A stretch of DNA of 64,000 bases from positions 79,606 to 143,605 of the forward strand of contig WYDT01000018.1 of the NCBI GenBank assembly GCA_013122435.1, in the 5' to 3' direction. Below the pieces are notes generated by a model, which saw only the letters and a list, made by a program, of their open reading frames with translations, had not been told where the DNA came from and did not search any database. Shown piece after piece: positions 31,121 to 40,893 of the stretch. Every line of letters starts with the position of its first letter. Position 1 is the stretch's first letter. The DNA is from Chloroflexi bacterium AL-N1 (GTDB lineage: Bacteria > Chloroflexota > Chloroflexia > Chloroflexales > Roseiflexaceae). The position numbers were made by a program, and so were the translations under genes.

Positions 31121-34100
31121 CTATCTTACAATTTCTAGACAGCTTTTTAGCTGCGTGGCTAACACAGTCACATGTGGTGGTTGGACAAGGGTGTAGTGAT
31201 TGCCTGATACCGTGTAAACCTCAACCCCTTCTGCAGCATACATTTCCCATCCTAATGCCGTATTCTTCTGCTGCTTCGACCAGTTGCTCTCCGACCTGAA
31301 TAAAGTTACGCCACCGGGATACTCCTGTGGGAGATATGACCGCATAGCTTCGACATTTGCCTTAAAAATAGCAAAGAACTGTTGTACCATTTCAAACTCG
31401 AGGTAATCAGGTAGCAGCCCCACGTGCTGTGCCTGTTGAAAGACCTGTATCAGGTAATCTGTTTCCTCAAGAGATGGAGCAATACCATCAGCAACCTCCT
31501 CAAATTTATCTAATGGTAGCCCCAGGTCTTGGGCAAATGCACGTAACAGAAAACGTTGATCACCAGCCGGTTTGTGGGCTTGTGGGACAGTACTATCAAT
31601 CAACGCTAACAGGGCAATATCATGACCTTGGGCGTGGAGTTGTTGCGCCATTTCAAATGCAACAAGTCCTCCCATTGACCAGCCGCCGAGATAGTATGGA
31701 CCTTCAGGCTGCTGAGCACGGATGGCGTCAATGTATATCGTAGCAATAGCTAGTATCGATGGTGTGCCCTGTACTTCTTGCCAGATATCGAGCATCTGCA
31801 CACCATAAAATGGCTGATCTTTGCCCATCTGGCGCGCAAGTTCAACATATCGAAACACATGCCCACCTGCCGGATGAACGCAAAAGAATGGTGGTTTTGT
31901 GGCATCTCCGTGTTGGATAGGAACAATAATCGTTGACGAAAATGTTCTCCCATCCTGCGCCAGATGGGCAGCAAGTTGGGCAACGGTAGGCCATTGAAAC
32001 AAGGCCGCCAGAGTGCATGATACCTCGAGCTGACGCTGTATTTCTGTCACAAGTTGAACGGCTAACAGGGAATGTCCCCCAAGCTGGAAAAAATCATCGT
32101 AGATCCCTACCGGTCCATGGTGCAATACATGTTCCCAGATCTGGGCAAGTTTGATTTCTAAGGTGGTGCGTGGTGCAGCATGCTGCTCGTGTGTGTGTCC
32201 CTGCTGATCTGGAGCAGGCAGGGCACGTCGGTCGAGTTTACCGTTGGGGGTGCGGGGGAAAGCATCCAGCACCACTAAAGCAGCCGGGACCATGTATGAA
32301 GGTAGACGCTCTTGAAGCATATCTCGCAGTTGTGTAGCAGGAACAGCCTGTCCTGATTTGGCTGTCAGATAGGCCACTAAAACAGGTCCTTGTACAGTAT
32401 CTGTATGCACGATCACTACGGCATCGCGAACAGCCGGATGTTGATGAAGGATACCCTCAATTTCGCCCAACTCTATCCGGTAGCCACGTATTTTGACCTG
32501 ATGATCGATACGCCCGAGAAATGCCAGATTACCATCCTGCCGATAGTGTACGAGATCGCCCGTCCGATAGAGTCGACTCCCTACAGTGTCCCCAAACGGA
32601 TTCGGCAGGAAGCGTTCCGCTGTCGCTGCGGGACGGTGGAGATAGCCCTGAGCCATACCCGCGCCCCCCAGATACAGTTCACCCGCGACGCCAATGGGAA
32701 CTGGCTGCCCGTGACCATCCAACACATAAGCCTGGCTATTGGCAATAGGGCGGCCTATGGCAGGTGCTTGTGGCTCGTCATGTGGGATGCGCACCCATGT
32801 CGAATAGGTCGTATCTTCGGATGGCCCATACAAGTTCAACACCTGCTTGATGTGGCCCAGATCGTAGAGTTGCTGAACCACATGACCAGGCAGCGCTTCT
32901 CCCGCCAGATTCACGGTCTGCACAGTTGGTGGAAGCGCCTGCTGTTGCAGCAATGGTTCTATTGCTGATGGAACCGTGTTCAGGAGGGTGATAGCGGTGG
33001 TCTGGGGGAGTTCAAGTAATGCCAGCACATTCTGACCAAGGATGATGGTACCACCACTGCTCAGAGGGACAAAGAGTTCAAAAATCGAGAGATCAAAACA
33101 AATGGATGTGGCAGCAAAAACACCGCTCAAATCACGAGCAGTGAACATCGCTTGAGCCCAGCCAATAAGCGCTACCGCATTGCGATGAGTTATAACGACG
33201 CCTTTTGGTCGTCCGGTGGAACCCGAGGTATAAATAACATAGGCCGGTTGTGCGGCAGGTGTTGCAACGGCTCTTGGTACCACCTTGCTCTTATGACCTG
33301 CAAACCAGTTGGCATCAAGACACACTGACGTAATCTTCTGGGATGGCAATGCCGTCACCAGATGGGATTCGGTGATAACCAATTGGGCGGCGGTGTCTTC
33401 GAGTATAAATGCTAAACGTTCTGCCGGGTAGGTATGATCAAGCGGCACATACACGCCCCCTGCCTTGAGAATTCCGAGCATTCCTACGATGAGTGCGGGT
33501 GTTCGCTCCATACAAATACCGACCCATTTCTCAGCCTGGACCCCAGCATCCTGCAACTCGCAGGCAAGTTGGTCAGACCACAGATCGAGGGCCTGATAAG
33601 TTACGTAATTCGTTGCTGCCATCACCGCAATACTATCGGGGGTACACGCGCTCTGGGCGACAAACAAATCGCAGATGCTCTGATGATCTGGGTAGGGCGC
33701 GGTCGTAGCATTCCAGTCAATGAGTAACTGCGTTTGCTCACTGTCAGATAGCAGGATAATATCAGCAATTCCACAACCGGGATCGATGGTTACCTGCTCC
33801 AGCAGACGCTGCAGATGCCCCAGCATACGTGTGATGGTAAGGGCTTCCAACAAATCCGTGTTGTACTCCATACGAATCCCCAGTGTTGAGGCCATTTCGG
33901 TTATTGATAACGTCAAGTCAAATTTCGCAATCTGACTCGAACCTTCGAGTGGGGTAGCTATGAGTGAGGTAAAGTGCGGAGCAGCGCGACCCGTATTTTG
34001 GAATAGAAACATGACTTGAAAGAGTGGGGTGCGATTTAAACTACGTTCTGGTTGCAGCACTTCAACGAGCATCTCAAAGGGTACATCCTGATGAGCATAG

Positions 34101-37100
34101 GCATCAAGGGCGGTCTTTTGTACTCGTCTAAGCACCATTTCGAATGTCGGTTGACCATCTAAGTGTGTACGCATAACCAGTGTGTTCACAAAGAAGCCAA
34201 TGAGACCTTCGATTTCACCACGGGTCCGGTTCGCGATCGGTGTTCCAACACTAATATCATCCTGACCAGTATAGCGATAGAGCAGACTCTGCCAGGCGGC
34301 CAAACACACCATAAATAGCGTCACATCGTTTTGTTGGCTCACCATCTTTATGCGTGCAACGGTCGTTGGGTCCAGTTGCATGGTTTGGTGACGGCCGCGA
34401 AAGGTCTGCGTCGCTGGTCGTGCATAATCCAGGGGGAGGGCCAGGTTCGCTGGTAGGTCTGCTAATTGCTTGGTCCAGTAAGCCATATAGCGTTCGAGTA
34501 CAGGACCACGTAACCATGCTCGCTGCCAGATTGCAAAATCACGATACTGCACCGGCAAAGGCGGCAATGTAGGGGTACACGCGGTTGCGTATGCCTCATA
34601 ACACGCAGCCAGTTCGTCAATCAGAATGTTTTGGGACCAACCATCCGAAATAATATGATGCAGTGTGAGCAAGACGATGTGCTCATCAGTTGCTGGCCTG
34701 ATCACACATGAGCGCAGGAGCGGCCCCTCCACAAGACAAAACGAGCGCAGCGCTTCTGCTTTTCGGAGGGAGTGCGCCATCTCAACACGGTCTGGTTCAG
34801 CCAATCGACTCAGATCAATTACGCACACCCTGGTTGGTTGAGACGCAGCTACGATCTGGACTGGTTGATCGTCAATCACGGCAAAGGTGGTGCGGAGGGT
34901 TTCGTGTCGTTCCACTACCGTCGCTACACTCTGCTCCCAGGCCGCCAGATCGAGTTCACCTGTCAGTCTGACGGCCAGCGGAATGTTATAGGCGGGGTTG
35001 TGTGGCACGAGCTGATCCAAAAACCAGAGCCGTTGTTGAGCAAACGATAAGGGGGCGGGGGCGGTGTGTGGCTGGCGCACCAGTGGTGGCGCGATGACAG
35101 GGGACGTCGCACCTTTGACACGCTCAATCCGTTCTGCTACGCCCGCGATGGTGGGGTAGTCAAACAGGTCCCGGAGCGGGAGGTCGACTTCCAGGCGCAT
35201 CTGGATGCGGTTCATCACCTGGGTCGCCAATAACGAATGGCCGCCTAGCGCAAAGAAGTTATCGTGAACACCTACTGTTGTGCGACCTAGCAGCGCTGAC
35301 CAGATACCACTCAACACTTCTTCGACTGGCGTACGCGGGAACACCATCGTATCTTTGGTCGTATATATCATCTCTGCGGGTTCAGGGAGTGCATGTCGGT
35401 CCACTTTCCCATGGACGGTCAGTGGAAGTTGCGTAAGTGAGACCACTGCAGCAGGGATCATATAGTCCGGTAGCATGCTTTGACAGTACGTATACCAGTC
35501 ATCAGGCGTGAGTGTTGTAGCAGAGGAGGTGACCACATACGCAATGAGACGGTCACCGACCACAGTGTTACGGTCGTAGATGACGATGGCCTCATCGACC
35601 TCAGGATGATACCGTAACACTGCTGCAATTTCACCCAGTTCGATGCGATAGCCCCGTAGCTTGACTTGTTGATTAAGCCTTCCCATAAATGCAACTGCAC
35701 CATCAGTACGATACCGTGCTGCGTCGCCTGTTTGATACAACCGTGCTCCTGCCCGTTCACTAAAGGGATTCGGCACAAAACTGGTGGCTGTAAGGGCGGG
35801 TTTATGGAGATACCCGTGGGAAAGGCTATCACCACCCACATATAACTCCCCGGTAATCCCTTGTGGTACTGGTTGCATAACCGTATCAAGCATGTACACA
35901 TGTGTATTGGCAATGGGATACCCAATCGGTATGACTGAGGATGTATGCTCCGGTACACAATCCCACACAGTAACATCGATGCAGGTTTCGGTCGGCCCAT
36001 ATTGATGATGCAGATGAATATGTTCATATCTCAGGCATGCATCATGGAGATCGATCGGCAACGACTCGCCACCACAGAAGATGTGCCGGAGGCTGGTACA
36101 TACGGCAAAGCCGGGAGTTGCCATCAACAGTCGCAAGAATGAGGGGCTGCCATGGATCACCGTAATATGCTGCTGTTGGATCAGGTCGACCAGATAGCTA
36201 CTTTCCTGCTGACCCCCAGGACGCGCAAGCACCGTACTGGCACCTGCAACCAGCGCCGCTAAACTTTCCCACAGCGCAATATCAAAACTCAGCGACGCTT
36301 TATGGACAAAACGATCGGTGGCAGTGAGTGGGTAGGTCGTCTGCCGCCAACAGAGATGATTTGCCAAAGCGCGGTGAGGAACCAGGACGCCTTTGGGATG
36401 CCCAGTCGTTCCTGACGTATACAATAGATAAGCCGACTGTTCTGGGTGAATCGGTGGGAGCGCATCATCGTCATGGTGCATAAAGGGATGCTGCCACACC
36501 TGTTCCAGGCATAGCACTGTCGCGGTCGTTGAAGGCACAGTCGCGAGATGAGCAGCATCAGTCACCAGTACATCCAGCGCCGCATCTTCGATCATAAAGG
36601 TCAAACGAGCAGTGGGATAGGTTGGGTCAAGCGGCACATAGACGCCACCGGCCTTGAAAATGGCGAGCATCCCGATCAATAGATCAGGGGAACGCTCCCC
36701 ATATACCCCAACATGTTGCCCCCCTCTAACACCCGTCATCTGTAATTGCAAGGCCAAATGTCTTGCACGGGTCTCAAGCACCTGATAGGTTATCTGCCCC
36801 TCCTCACCAACCAGCGCCAGCGCATCAGGGGTCCGTTGGGTCTGAAATGTGATCAACATTGCCACAGTTTGGTCCTGAGGATAGGGGTGTGTGGTAGTAT
36901 TCCAAGTATGTAATACCTGGGCCTGTTCAGCTGGCGTTAACCACACTAGCCGATCCATTGGCACAGTAGGATCGGTCACCACTGCCGCAAGGACTTGTTG
37001 AAAGTAATGAGACAGTTGGTCAGCGGTATGCCGATCAAAGAGGTCGGTCGCATACGTCAGACTTCCGCGGAGATGATCACCCCTTTGCGAGAGGGCCAGA

Positions 37101-38389
37101 TTCAGGTCAAACTTGGCAATCGAGCTATCCCCATCACGGTCTTGTAACGGCGCTACCTGTATGTGATCAAGGTTGAGGGCTGGTGCCAGATCCACCTGAA
37201 GCTGAAACATTACCTGAAACAAAGGCGTCCGATTCATGCCCCGCTCTGGTTGCACTGCTTCAACGACACGTTCAAACGGCACATCTTGATGAGCATAGGC
37301 ACCCAGCGCTACCTCACGCACACGTTCAAGCAAGTCGAGAAAGGTTGGATTATCAGTCATCTGTGTATACAACACCAAGGTGTTGACAAAGCAACCAATC
37401 AGACCTTCGAGTTCACGATGGGTGCGACCAGCAATAGGTGTTCCAATACTCATAGTGGTTTGTCCACTGGAGCGTGCTAGCAAGAGTTTCCACGCTGCCA
37501 GCAGCACCATAAACATGGTGGTGTGTGTTTGTTGGCTAAGCTCATAAAGTTGACGCACCAGCGTTGGTGCAAGCTGAAAGGTAATGGTGTTACCGATAAA
37601 CGTGCGCTGCCCTAAGCGCGGATGATCATAGGGAAGCTGTACTTCGGGTGGTGCATCTGCAAGTTGTGCCACCCAATATGCAAGCTGTTGTTCTACACGC
37701 TCCCCCGTGAGCCAGGTGCGCTGCCACACCGCATAGTCCGCATATTGAATCGGCAGGGCTGGCAAGTCCGCTGAGGTGTGATGTAAGAAGGCCTCATAGT
37801 ACGTCAGGAGTTCACGTACCAGAATGGCCATAGACCAACCATCAGTGATAATGTGATGGAGTGTGAACAATAATTGATAGTTTGTATCAGTAAGTTGGAG
37901 TAAGGTACCACGAAATAATGGTCCCGCTTGCAAATCAAACAGACGGTGCGCCTCGAGCCGCGCAAGAGAGCTCACGATCAGTTGCTGGATATGCTTAGGA
38001 AGGTGTTGTAGGTCAACCACCACAAAACCTGCAATTTGAGGTTGGTTAATAACTTGTGTTGGTTGGCCATCAATGGTGTGAAAGGTGGTCCGCAGACTCT
38101 CATGGCGTTGCACCAGTGCCTGTAAACTCGCATCGAGCGCTCCGACATTGACCGATCCGGTGAGATTAACATGCAATGGGATATGATAAGCAGAGCTGAA
38201 TGGTTGCAATTGTGCTAAAAACCAGAGACGTTCTTGGGCACATGATAGCGGGATATCGGTGTGCGTTGTCCGTTGATGAATACTGTGCGGGGGCTGATCA
38301 ATGACTCTTTCTTCTTCTAAAATATACTGCAGTAATTCGAGTTCTTCGAGTGAGATAGTATCTTCATTCGGATTATCACCATGTTCCAT
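31121..38389 (-). CDS. NRPS C-A-T-C-A-T-TE, terminating protein
   Basis: A two-module synthetase of 2422 residues with a chain-releasing thioesterase. C1 has HHIITDGWS and A1 has YTSGTTGHPKG. By eye the A1 pocket reads about D-I-W-H-F-G-Q-I (FDIALWE, HQYGPTETCI), substrate uncertain. T1 is FALGGHSLLATQ. C2 has HHIISDGWS. The A2 pocket reads D-L-F-N-N-A-L-T, the same alanine-type code as the separate A-T protein. T2 is FQLGGHSLLAVQ. The TE spans roughly the last 260 residues, with GWSMGG (nucleophile Ser) and GNHYTL (catalytic His). ATG 38387-38389 follows GGGGAG by 10 bases; an upstream extension to 38515 has no NRPS character. The gene lies before the loading gene although its TE should act last, so gene order is not collinear with biosynthesis. 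Confidence 0.94.
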   Translation of the reverse strand: MEHGDNPNEDTISLEELELLQYILEEERVIDQPPHSIHQRTTHTDIPLSCAQERLWFLAQLQPFSSAYHIPLHVNLTGSVNVGALDASLQALVQRHESLRTTFHTIDGQPTQVINQPQIAGFVVVDLQHLPKHIQQLIVSSLARLEAHRLFDLQAGPLFRGTLLQLTDTNYQLLFTLHHIITDGWSMAILVRELLTYYEAFLHHTSADLPALPIQYADYAVWQRTWLTGERVEQQLAYWVAQLADAPPEVQLPYDHPRLGQRTFIGNTITFQLAPTLVRQLYELSQQTHTTMFMVLLAAWKLLLARSSGQTTMSIGTPIAGRTHRELEGLIGCFVNTLVLYTQMTDNPTFLDLLERVREVALGAYAHQDVPFERVVEAVQPERGMNRTPLFQVMFQLQVDLAPALNLDHIQVAPLQDRDGDSSIAKFDLNLALSQRGDHLRGSLTYATDLFDRHTADQLSHYFQQVLAAVVTDPTVPMDRLVWLTPAEQAQVLHTWNTTTHPYPQDQTVAMLITFQTQRTPDALALVGEEGQITYQVLETRARHLALQLQMTGVRGGQHVGVYGERSPDLLIGMLAIFKAGGVYVPLDPTYPTARLTFMIEDAALDVLVTDAAHLATVPSTTATVLCLEQVWQHPFMHHDDDALPPIHPEQSAYLLYTSGTTGHPKGVLVPHRALANHLCWRQTTYPLTATDRFVHKASLSFDIALWESLAALVAGASTVLARPGGQQESSYLVDLIQQQHITVIHGSPSFLRLLMATPGFAVCTSLRHIFCGGESLPIDLHDACLRYEHIHLHHQYGPTETCIDVTVWDCVPEHTSSVIPIGYPIANTHVYMLDTVMQPVPQGITGELYVGGDSLSHGYLHKPALTATSFVPNPFSERAGARLYQTGDAARYRTDGAVAFMGRLNQQVKLRGYRIELGEIAAVLRYHPEVDEAIVIYDRNTVVGDRLIAYVVTSSATTLTPDDWYTYCQSMLPDYMIPAAVVSLTQLPLTVHGKVDRHALPEPAEMIYTTKDTMVFPRTPVEEVLSGIWSALLGRTTVGVHDNFFALGGHSLLATQVMNRIQMRLEVDLPLRDLFDYPTIAGVAERIERVKGATSPVIAPPLVRQPHTAPAPLSFAQQRLWFLDQLVPHNPAYNIPLAVRLTGELDLAAWEQSVATVVERHETLRTTFAVIDDQPVQIVAASQPTRVCVIDLSRLAEPDRVEMAHSLRKAEALRSFCLVEGPLLRSCVIRPATDEHIVLLTLHHIISDGWSQNILIDELAACYEAYATACTPTLPPLPVQYRDFAIWQRAWLRGPVLERYMAYWTKQLADLPANLALPLDYARPATQTFRGRHQTMQLDPTTVARIKMVSQQNDVTLFMVCLAAWQSLLYRYTGQDDISVGTPIANRTRGEIEGLIGFFVNTLVMRTHLDGQPTFEMVLRRVQKTALDAYAHQDVPFEMLVEVLQPERSLNRTPLFQVMFLFQNTGRAAPHFTSLIATPLEGSSQIAKFDLTLSITEMASTLGIRMEYNTDLLEALTITRMLGHLQRLLEQVTIDPGCGIADIILLSDSEQTQLLIDWNATTAPYPDHQSICDLFVAQSACTPDSIAVMAATNYVTYQALDLWSDQLACELQDAGVQAEKWVGICMERTPALIVGMLGILKAGGVYVPLDHTYPAERLAFILEDTAAQLVITESHLVTALPSQKITSVCLDANWFAGHKSKVVPRAVATPAAQPAYVIYTSGSTGRPKGVVITHRNAVALIGWAQAMFTARDLSGVFAATSICFDLSIFELFVPLSSGGTIILGQNVLALLELPQTTAITLLNTVPSAIEPLLQQQALPPTVQTVNLAGEALPGHVVQQLYDLGHIKQVLNLYGPSEDTTYSTWVRIPHDEPQAPAIGRPIANSQAYVLDGHGQPVPIGVAGELYLGGAGMAQGYLHRPAATAERFLPNPFGDTVGSRLYRTGDLVHYRQDGNLAFLGRIDHQVKIRGYRIELGEIEGILHQHPAVRDAVVIVHTDTVQGPVLVAYLTAKSGQAVPATQLRDMLQERLPSYMVPAALVVLDAFPRTPNGKLDRRALPAPDQQGHTHEQHAAPRTTLEIKLAQIWEHVLHHGPVGIYDDFFQLGGHSLLAVQLVTEIQRQLEVSCTLAALFQWPTVAQLAAHLAQDGRTFSSTIIVPIQHGDATKPPFFCVHPAGGHVFRYVELARQMGKDQPFYGVQMLDIWQEVQGTPSILAIATIYIDAIRAQQPEGPYYLGGWSMGGLVAFEMAQQLHAQGHDIALLALIDSTVPQAHKPAGDQRFLLRAFAQDLGLPLDKFEEVADGIAPSLEETDYLIQVFQQAQHVGLLPDYLEFEMVQQFFAIFKANVEAMRSYLPQEYPGGVTLFRSESNWSKQQKNTALGWEMYAAEGVEVYTVSGNHYTLVQPPHVTVLATQLKSCLEIVR

Positions 38390-38496
38390 GTAATCTACTC
38401 CCCTATCCGCATACTTTCGAATGTAAGCGTATAACGTTGCTAGAAAGCCTGTATTAACTTCTCTATCTCTGTTGTTAGAATGGTAGGATGAGATTG

Positions 38497-38515
38497 TTGT
38501 TGATATGATCAACAA
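38497..38515. promoter_or_regulatory. Operator-like palindrome upstream of terminating NRPS gene
   Basis: A perfect inverted repeat, TTGTTGAT-ATG-ATCAACAA (8-bp arms, 3-bp centre), lies about 108 bp before the NRPS start codon. Its size and symmetry suit a dimeric repressor. The cognate regulator is not identifiable here. Confidence 0.4.
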
Positions 38516-39286
38516 AACCTGGCCTACATATAGACACGATACAAAACGCTACTGGCTTGTATCTAAACACGATAACCCAGTGTTCCTCCATGTGGGCTAC
38601 GTAGCCTATAGAGAGTGTATCAGTGCACTTCGCCAGACAACACGAGTAGGCAACAGGTTTTTACACGACATAGTATATCTGTGTCGATATGCAAGATACC
38701 CTATAATGCAAAATACTCTTGATATCCTATCATGAGGATAGGACAAGAGTACCAAACTGTCAACTAACCTGGTTGTAGGGCTGCTCGTGTTGGAGAGCAC
38801 TGAACCAGCGGGGGCAAGTGAACAATGGAAGATGGTTCACAACCGTGCGCGGCGTGGCCACAGACTCTAAGAACCACACAACAGATCACCGTACATCCAC
38901 GCCATGCAAGCTCCCAATGAGATTCACCTATAGCTACACACGAAGATCGCTACTGTCAGCTTCCGGTACTGGTTAACTCTGAGGGAGAAGTTGGCCGCTT
39001 GTGGCAGCATGTGCATGATGTACGTCGACGCGAGCATACATGCCATTCTCACCAATGTACCAGCTTCGCTCTAACCCCTCGTGTGCTCAGACATCTGTTT
39101 CGATGAAGCAGTTATAGCGATCGGTGGTCGAGTCGGTTTCGCGCAGGATATCATAGATGATATCATCGAGATTGGTCTTTGTGACAGCGCAGCGGACGCA
39201 GACGGTGGTGCCACCCTTCTCAGTGACCACGTCGACCGTCGACCATTCGGCATCCTCAACGATAACTGCCACGACGATCTGTCCCC
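38516..39286. other. Intergenic region with long imperfect hairpin and no clear gene
   Basis: No gene is supported here. It contains TATAAT at 38702-38707 (plus strand), followed by a long stem at 38715-38750: ACTCTTG pairs with CAAGAGT and TCCTATC with GATAGGA around an ATGAG loop, with one three-base bulge. It could be a leader attenuator or an operator. Two short overlapping ORFs at 39081-39305 (plus) and 39087-39272 (minus, GTG) look composition-plausible but match nothing I know. Confidence 0.4.
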
Positions 39287-39646
39287 ATGTTCAACCACAC
39301 CGTAGCCTCATTGCAGGTGAGGTGTGGTAACCAACGCTTTATTAGTGTTGACGTACTTCTGATGAACAGCGGTACCGAAGCAGTAACGCTGACCACTAGT
39401 GACATCGTGACGTTACGTGATGGTACCGGTACTGCGTATCCGGTTAGTGCGAGCGAGTTTGCGTGGGAATTTACTGAAAGAGACAGTATCTGTGGGCTCG
39501 ATCTTGTGTCAGGTGAACGAGTCCGGGGTGTGGTGCCATTTTGGGTGCCAACCCGGGCAGCAGGACTAGCTTTCGTATTCGACGAGCAGGTTGTTATTGC
39601 TTTGGGAAGCACGCCAGTGGCCAATGCACCACCAGATTTTTCGTAA
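39287..39646 (+). pseudogene. DUF4352-like protein, N-terminally truncated
   Basis: The 119-residue ORF resembles the C-terminal two thirds of DUF4352 immunoglobulin-like extracellular domains: a strand with RFISVDVLLMNSGTEAVTL, then DIVTLRDGTGTAYPV, and a late VVPFWVP strand followed by AFVFDEQVVIALG. Such proteins normally begin with a signal peptide or lipobox and an additional strand. Here an in-frame TAA lies only about 24 bases before the ATG and no Shine-Dalgarno sequence is visible. I read it as the remnant of a secreted or lipoprotein gene. The family call is from pattern memory only. Confidence 0.4.
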
Positions 39647-39981
39647 ATATGAGCAATTACATCTACTGGATTGATGTTGCTGGTGATACAGGATAAGCAT
39701 TGTGCCTATATCAAGTTGCTTGATAGACTTCCTCCGCGTATCAAATCAATGAACTCGCCAGGAAGGTGTTTCCCAGCCACTTCTAGGCTGAAATATGTCG
39801 TTGGGAAGCCAATTACTGTCGGCAACAAAGCAAATGATAATAATGGTTTGACCTATTCTGATGCGGTATGCGTCCTATATTAGGATGTAGAACTATTTCT
39901 TCCCAGCAGCGTCAACCGTGTAGGCTCTTCATCACTTTGGATGATGCTACGTTGCATATATTTTGTGGTCGTTCCTCCTCT
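39647..39981. other. Intergenic, no feature seen
   Basis: Only short ORFs without recognisable motifs occur, including one of 70 codons on the plus strand. It borders a transposase remnant and is probably decayed sequence. Confidence 0.4.
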
Positions 39982-40230
39982 TCATAAGGTCGCCGCGAGA
40001 ATGTGCTGGCGCAATAGATCAAAACGCGCCCGCCCGTACCCAGATCGTTTGATCAGTTTCAAGTGGTTGTTGTGACCTGCCACTTGTCCCTGCGACCAGG
40101 GCAACGTCAATCCTGCGCGGACGGACGCTTCATTACGTCGCAGCCCTGCCACAAATGTCCGATTGGATACAAAACGACCCTGAGTTGGTGTGCACGCTTG
40201 TCTGAGGACATCAATGACCACTGAGGGATT
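39982..40230 (-). pseudogene. ISL3-family transposase, C-terminal remnant
   Basis: The reading frame ending at 39982 encodes FVAGLRRNEASVRAGLTLPW, then SQGQVAGHNNHLKLIKR and YGRARFDLLRQHIL. This matches the conserved end of ISL3-family DDE transposases (WSNGQVEGQINRLKLIKR-type motif with the last catalytic Glu). The normal glutamate in the GQVEG motif is Ala here, and the N-terminal three quarters of the enzyme cannot be found upstream in any frame. It is therefore dead. Its position at the border of the degraded PTS locus suggests a role in the rearrangement. Confidence 0.7.
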
Positions 40231-40868
40231 ACGGAGCTACCTGTTTGCTGAGCGATCACACGTTCTGGTGCCATCAATGGCGACCTGGCTCGCATCGTCA
40301 CGTCGCTTCACGACGTTTGTGCTAACGTTCCGTACCACAATACGTAAAAAACTTCGTGCGACCCACAGCGCGGCCAGTCTGGATGATCTCTAACAGGAAT
40401 TACTAACTGCCCATCGATTACTGCAGGAGGTGTATGAACCACCCGCATCGCACTAGGCACGTGGTCCTGACTTTAATGTGCTGCTATTGGTATGGACATG
40501 GCTCCTCACGCACACGCGCATGTGTGACGCCATGCGCCACATCCAGCAACGTGCTGAATGTAATGATACAGCCTTCTTCCGGCAGTATCGATTTTGTGAC
40601 CGCGCCACCTTTTTTCAGACCTATCAGCGGTTGAGTGAAATACGAGTATGTGGAACCCAGGACCCATCTAGCACCGCGCTGGTGTGCTGGATCAACCCCC
40701 AAGCGAACTTCCCCTGCCACGCAAGGTACAAACCGTCCTTCACCGCAGCCATACGAGATAAGATGGTTGTACCATAAACGAGAGATTCTGCTGAGCGTCT
40801 CCAAAATCCGCATGTCTTGCACATACCAGAGTTGCATGATCTGTTAACTGAACGGCACCAAAACAACA
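40231..40868. other. Degraded region between IS remnant and dehydrogenase pseudogene
   Basis: Several overlapping ORFs of 65-117 codons occur on both strands. None carries a family motif I recognise, and their frames are mutually incompatible. The segment probably contains further decayed mobile-element or catabolic DNA. Confidence 0.35.
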
Positions 40869-40893
40869 TTAGGAATGTAATGTTGTTTTGGTG
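40856..40893. repeat. Strong inverted repeat
   Basis: CACCAAAACAACATT and AATGTTGTTTTGGTG form a perfect 15-bp stem around an 8-base loop (AGGAATGT); outer GGCACC/GGTGCC bases could extend it after a short bulge. It lies at the 3' end of the dehydrogenase pseudogene. It may be its terminator (no clear T tract) or the paired ends of an excised insertion element. Confidence 0.5.

Noticed and set aside
39081..39305. Overlapping 74-codon plus-strand and 61-codon minus-strand ORFs
   Set aside because: Both look plausible in composition, but neither has a ribosome site or a recognised family; they cannot both be genes and I cannot choose.
40434..40840. ORFs of 66-117 codons on both strands
   Set aside because: No recognisable domain; probably decayed DNA beside the IS remnant.
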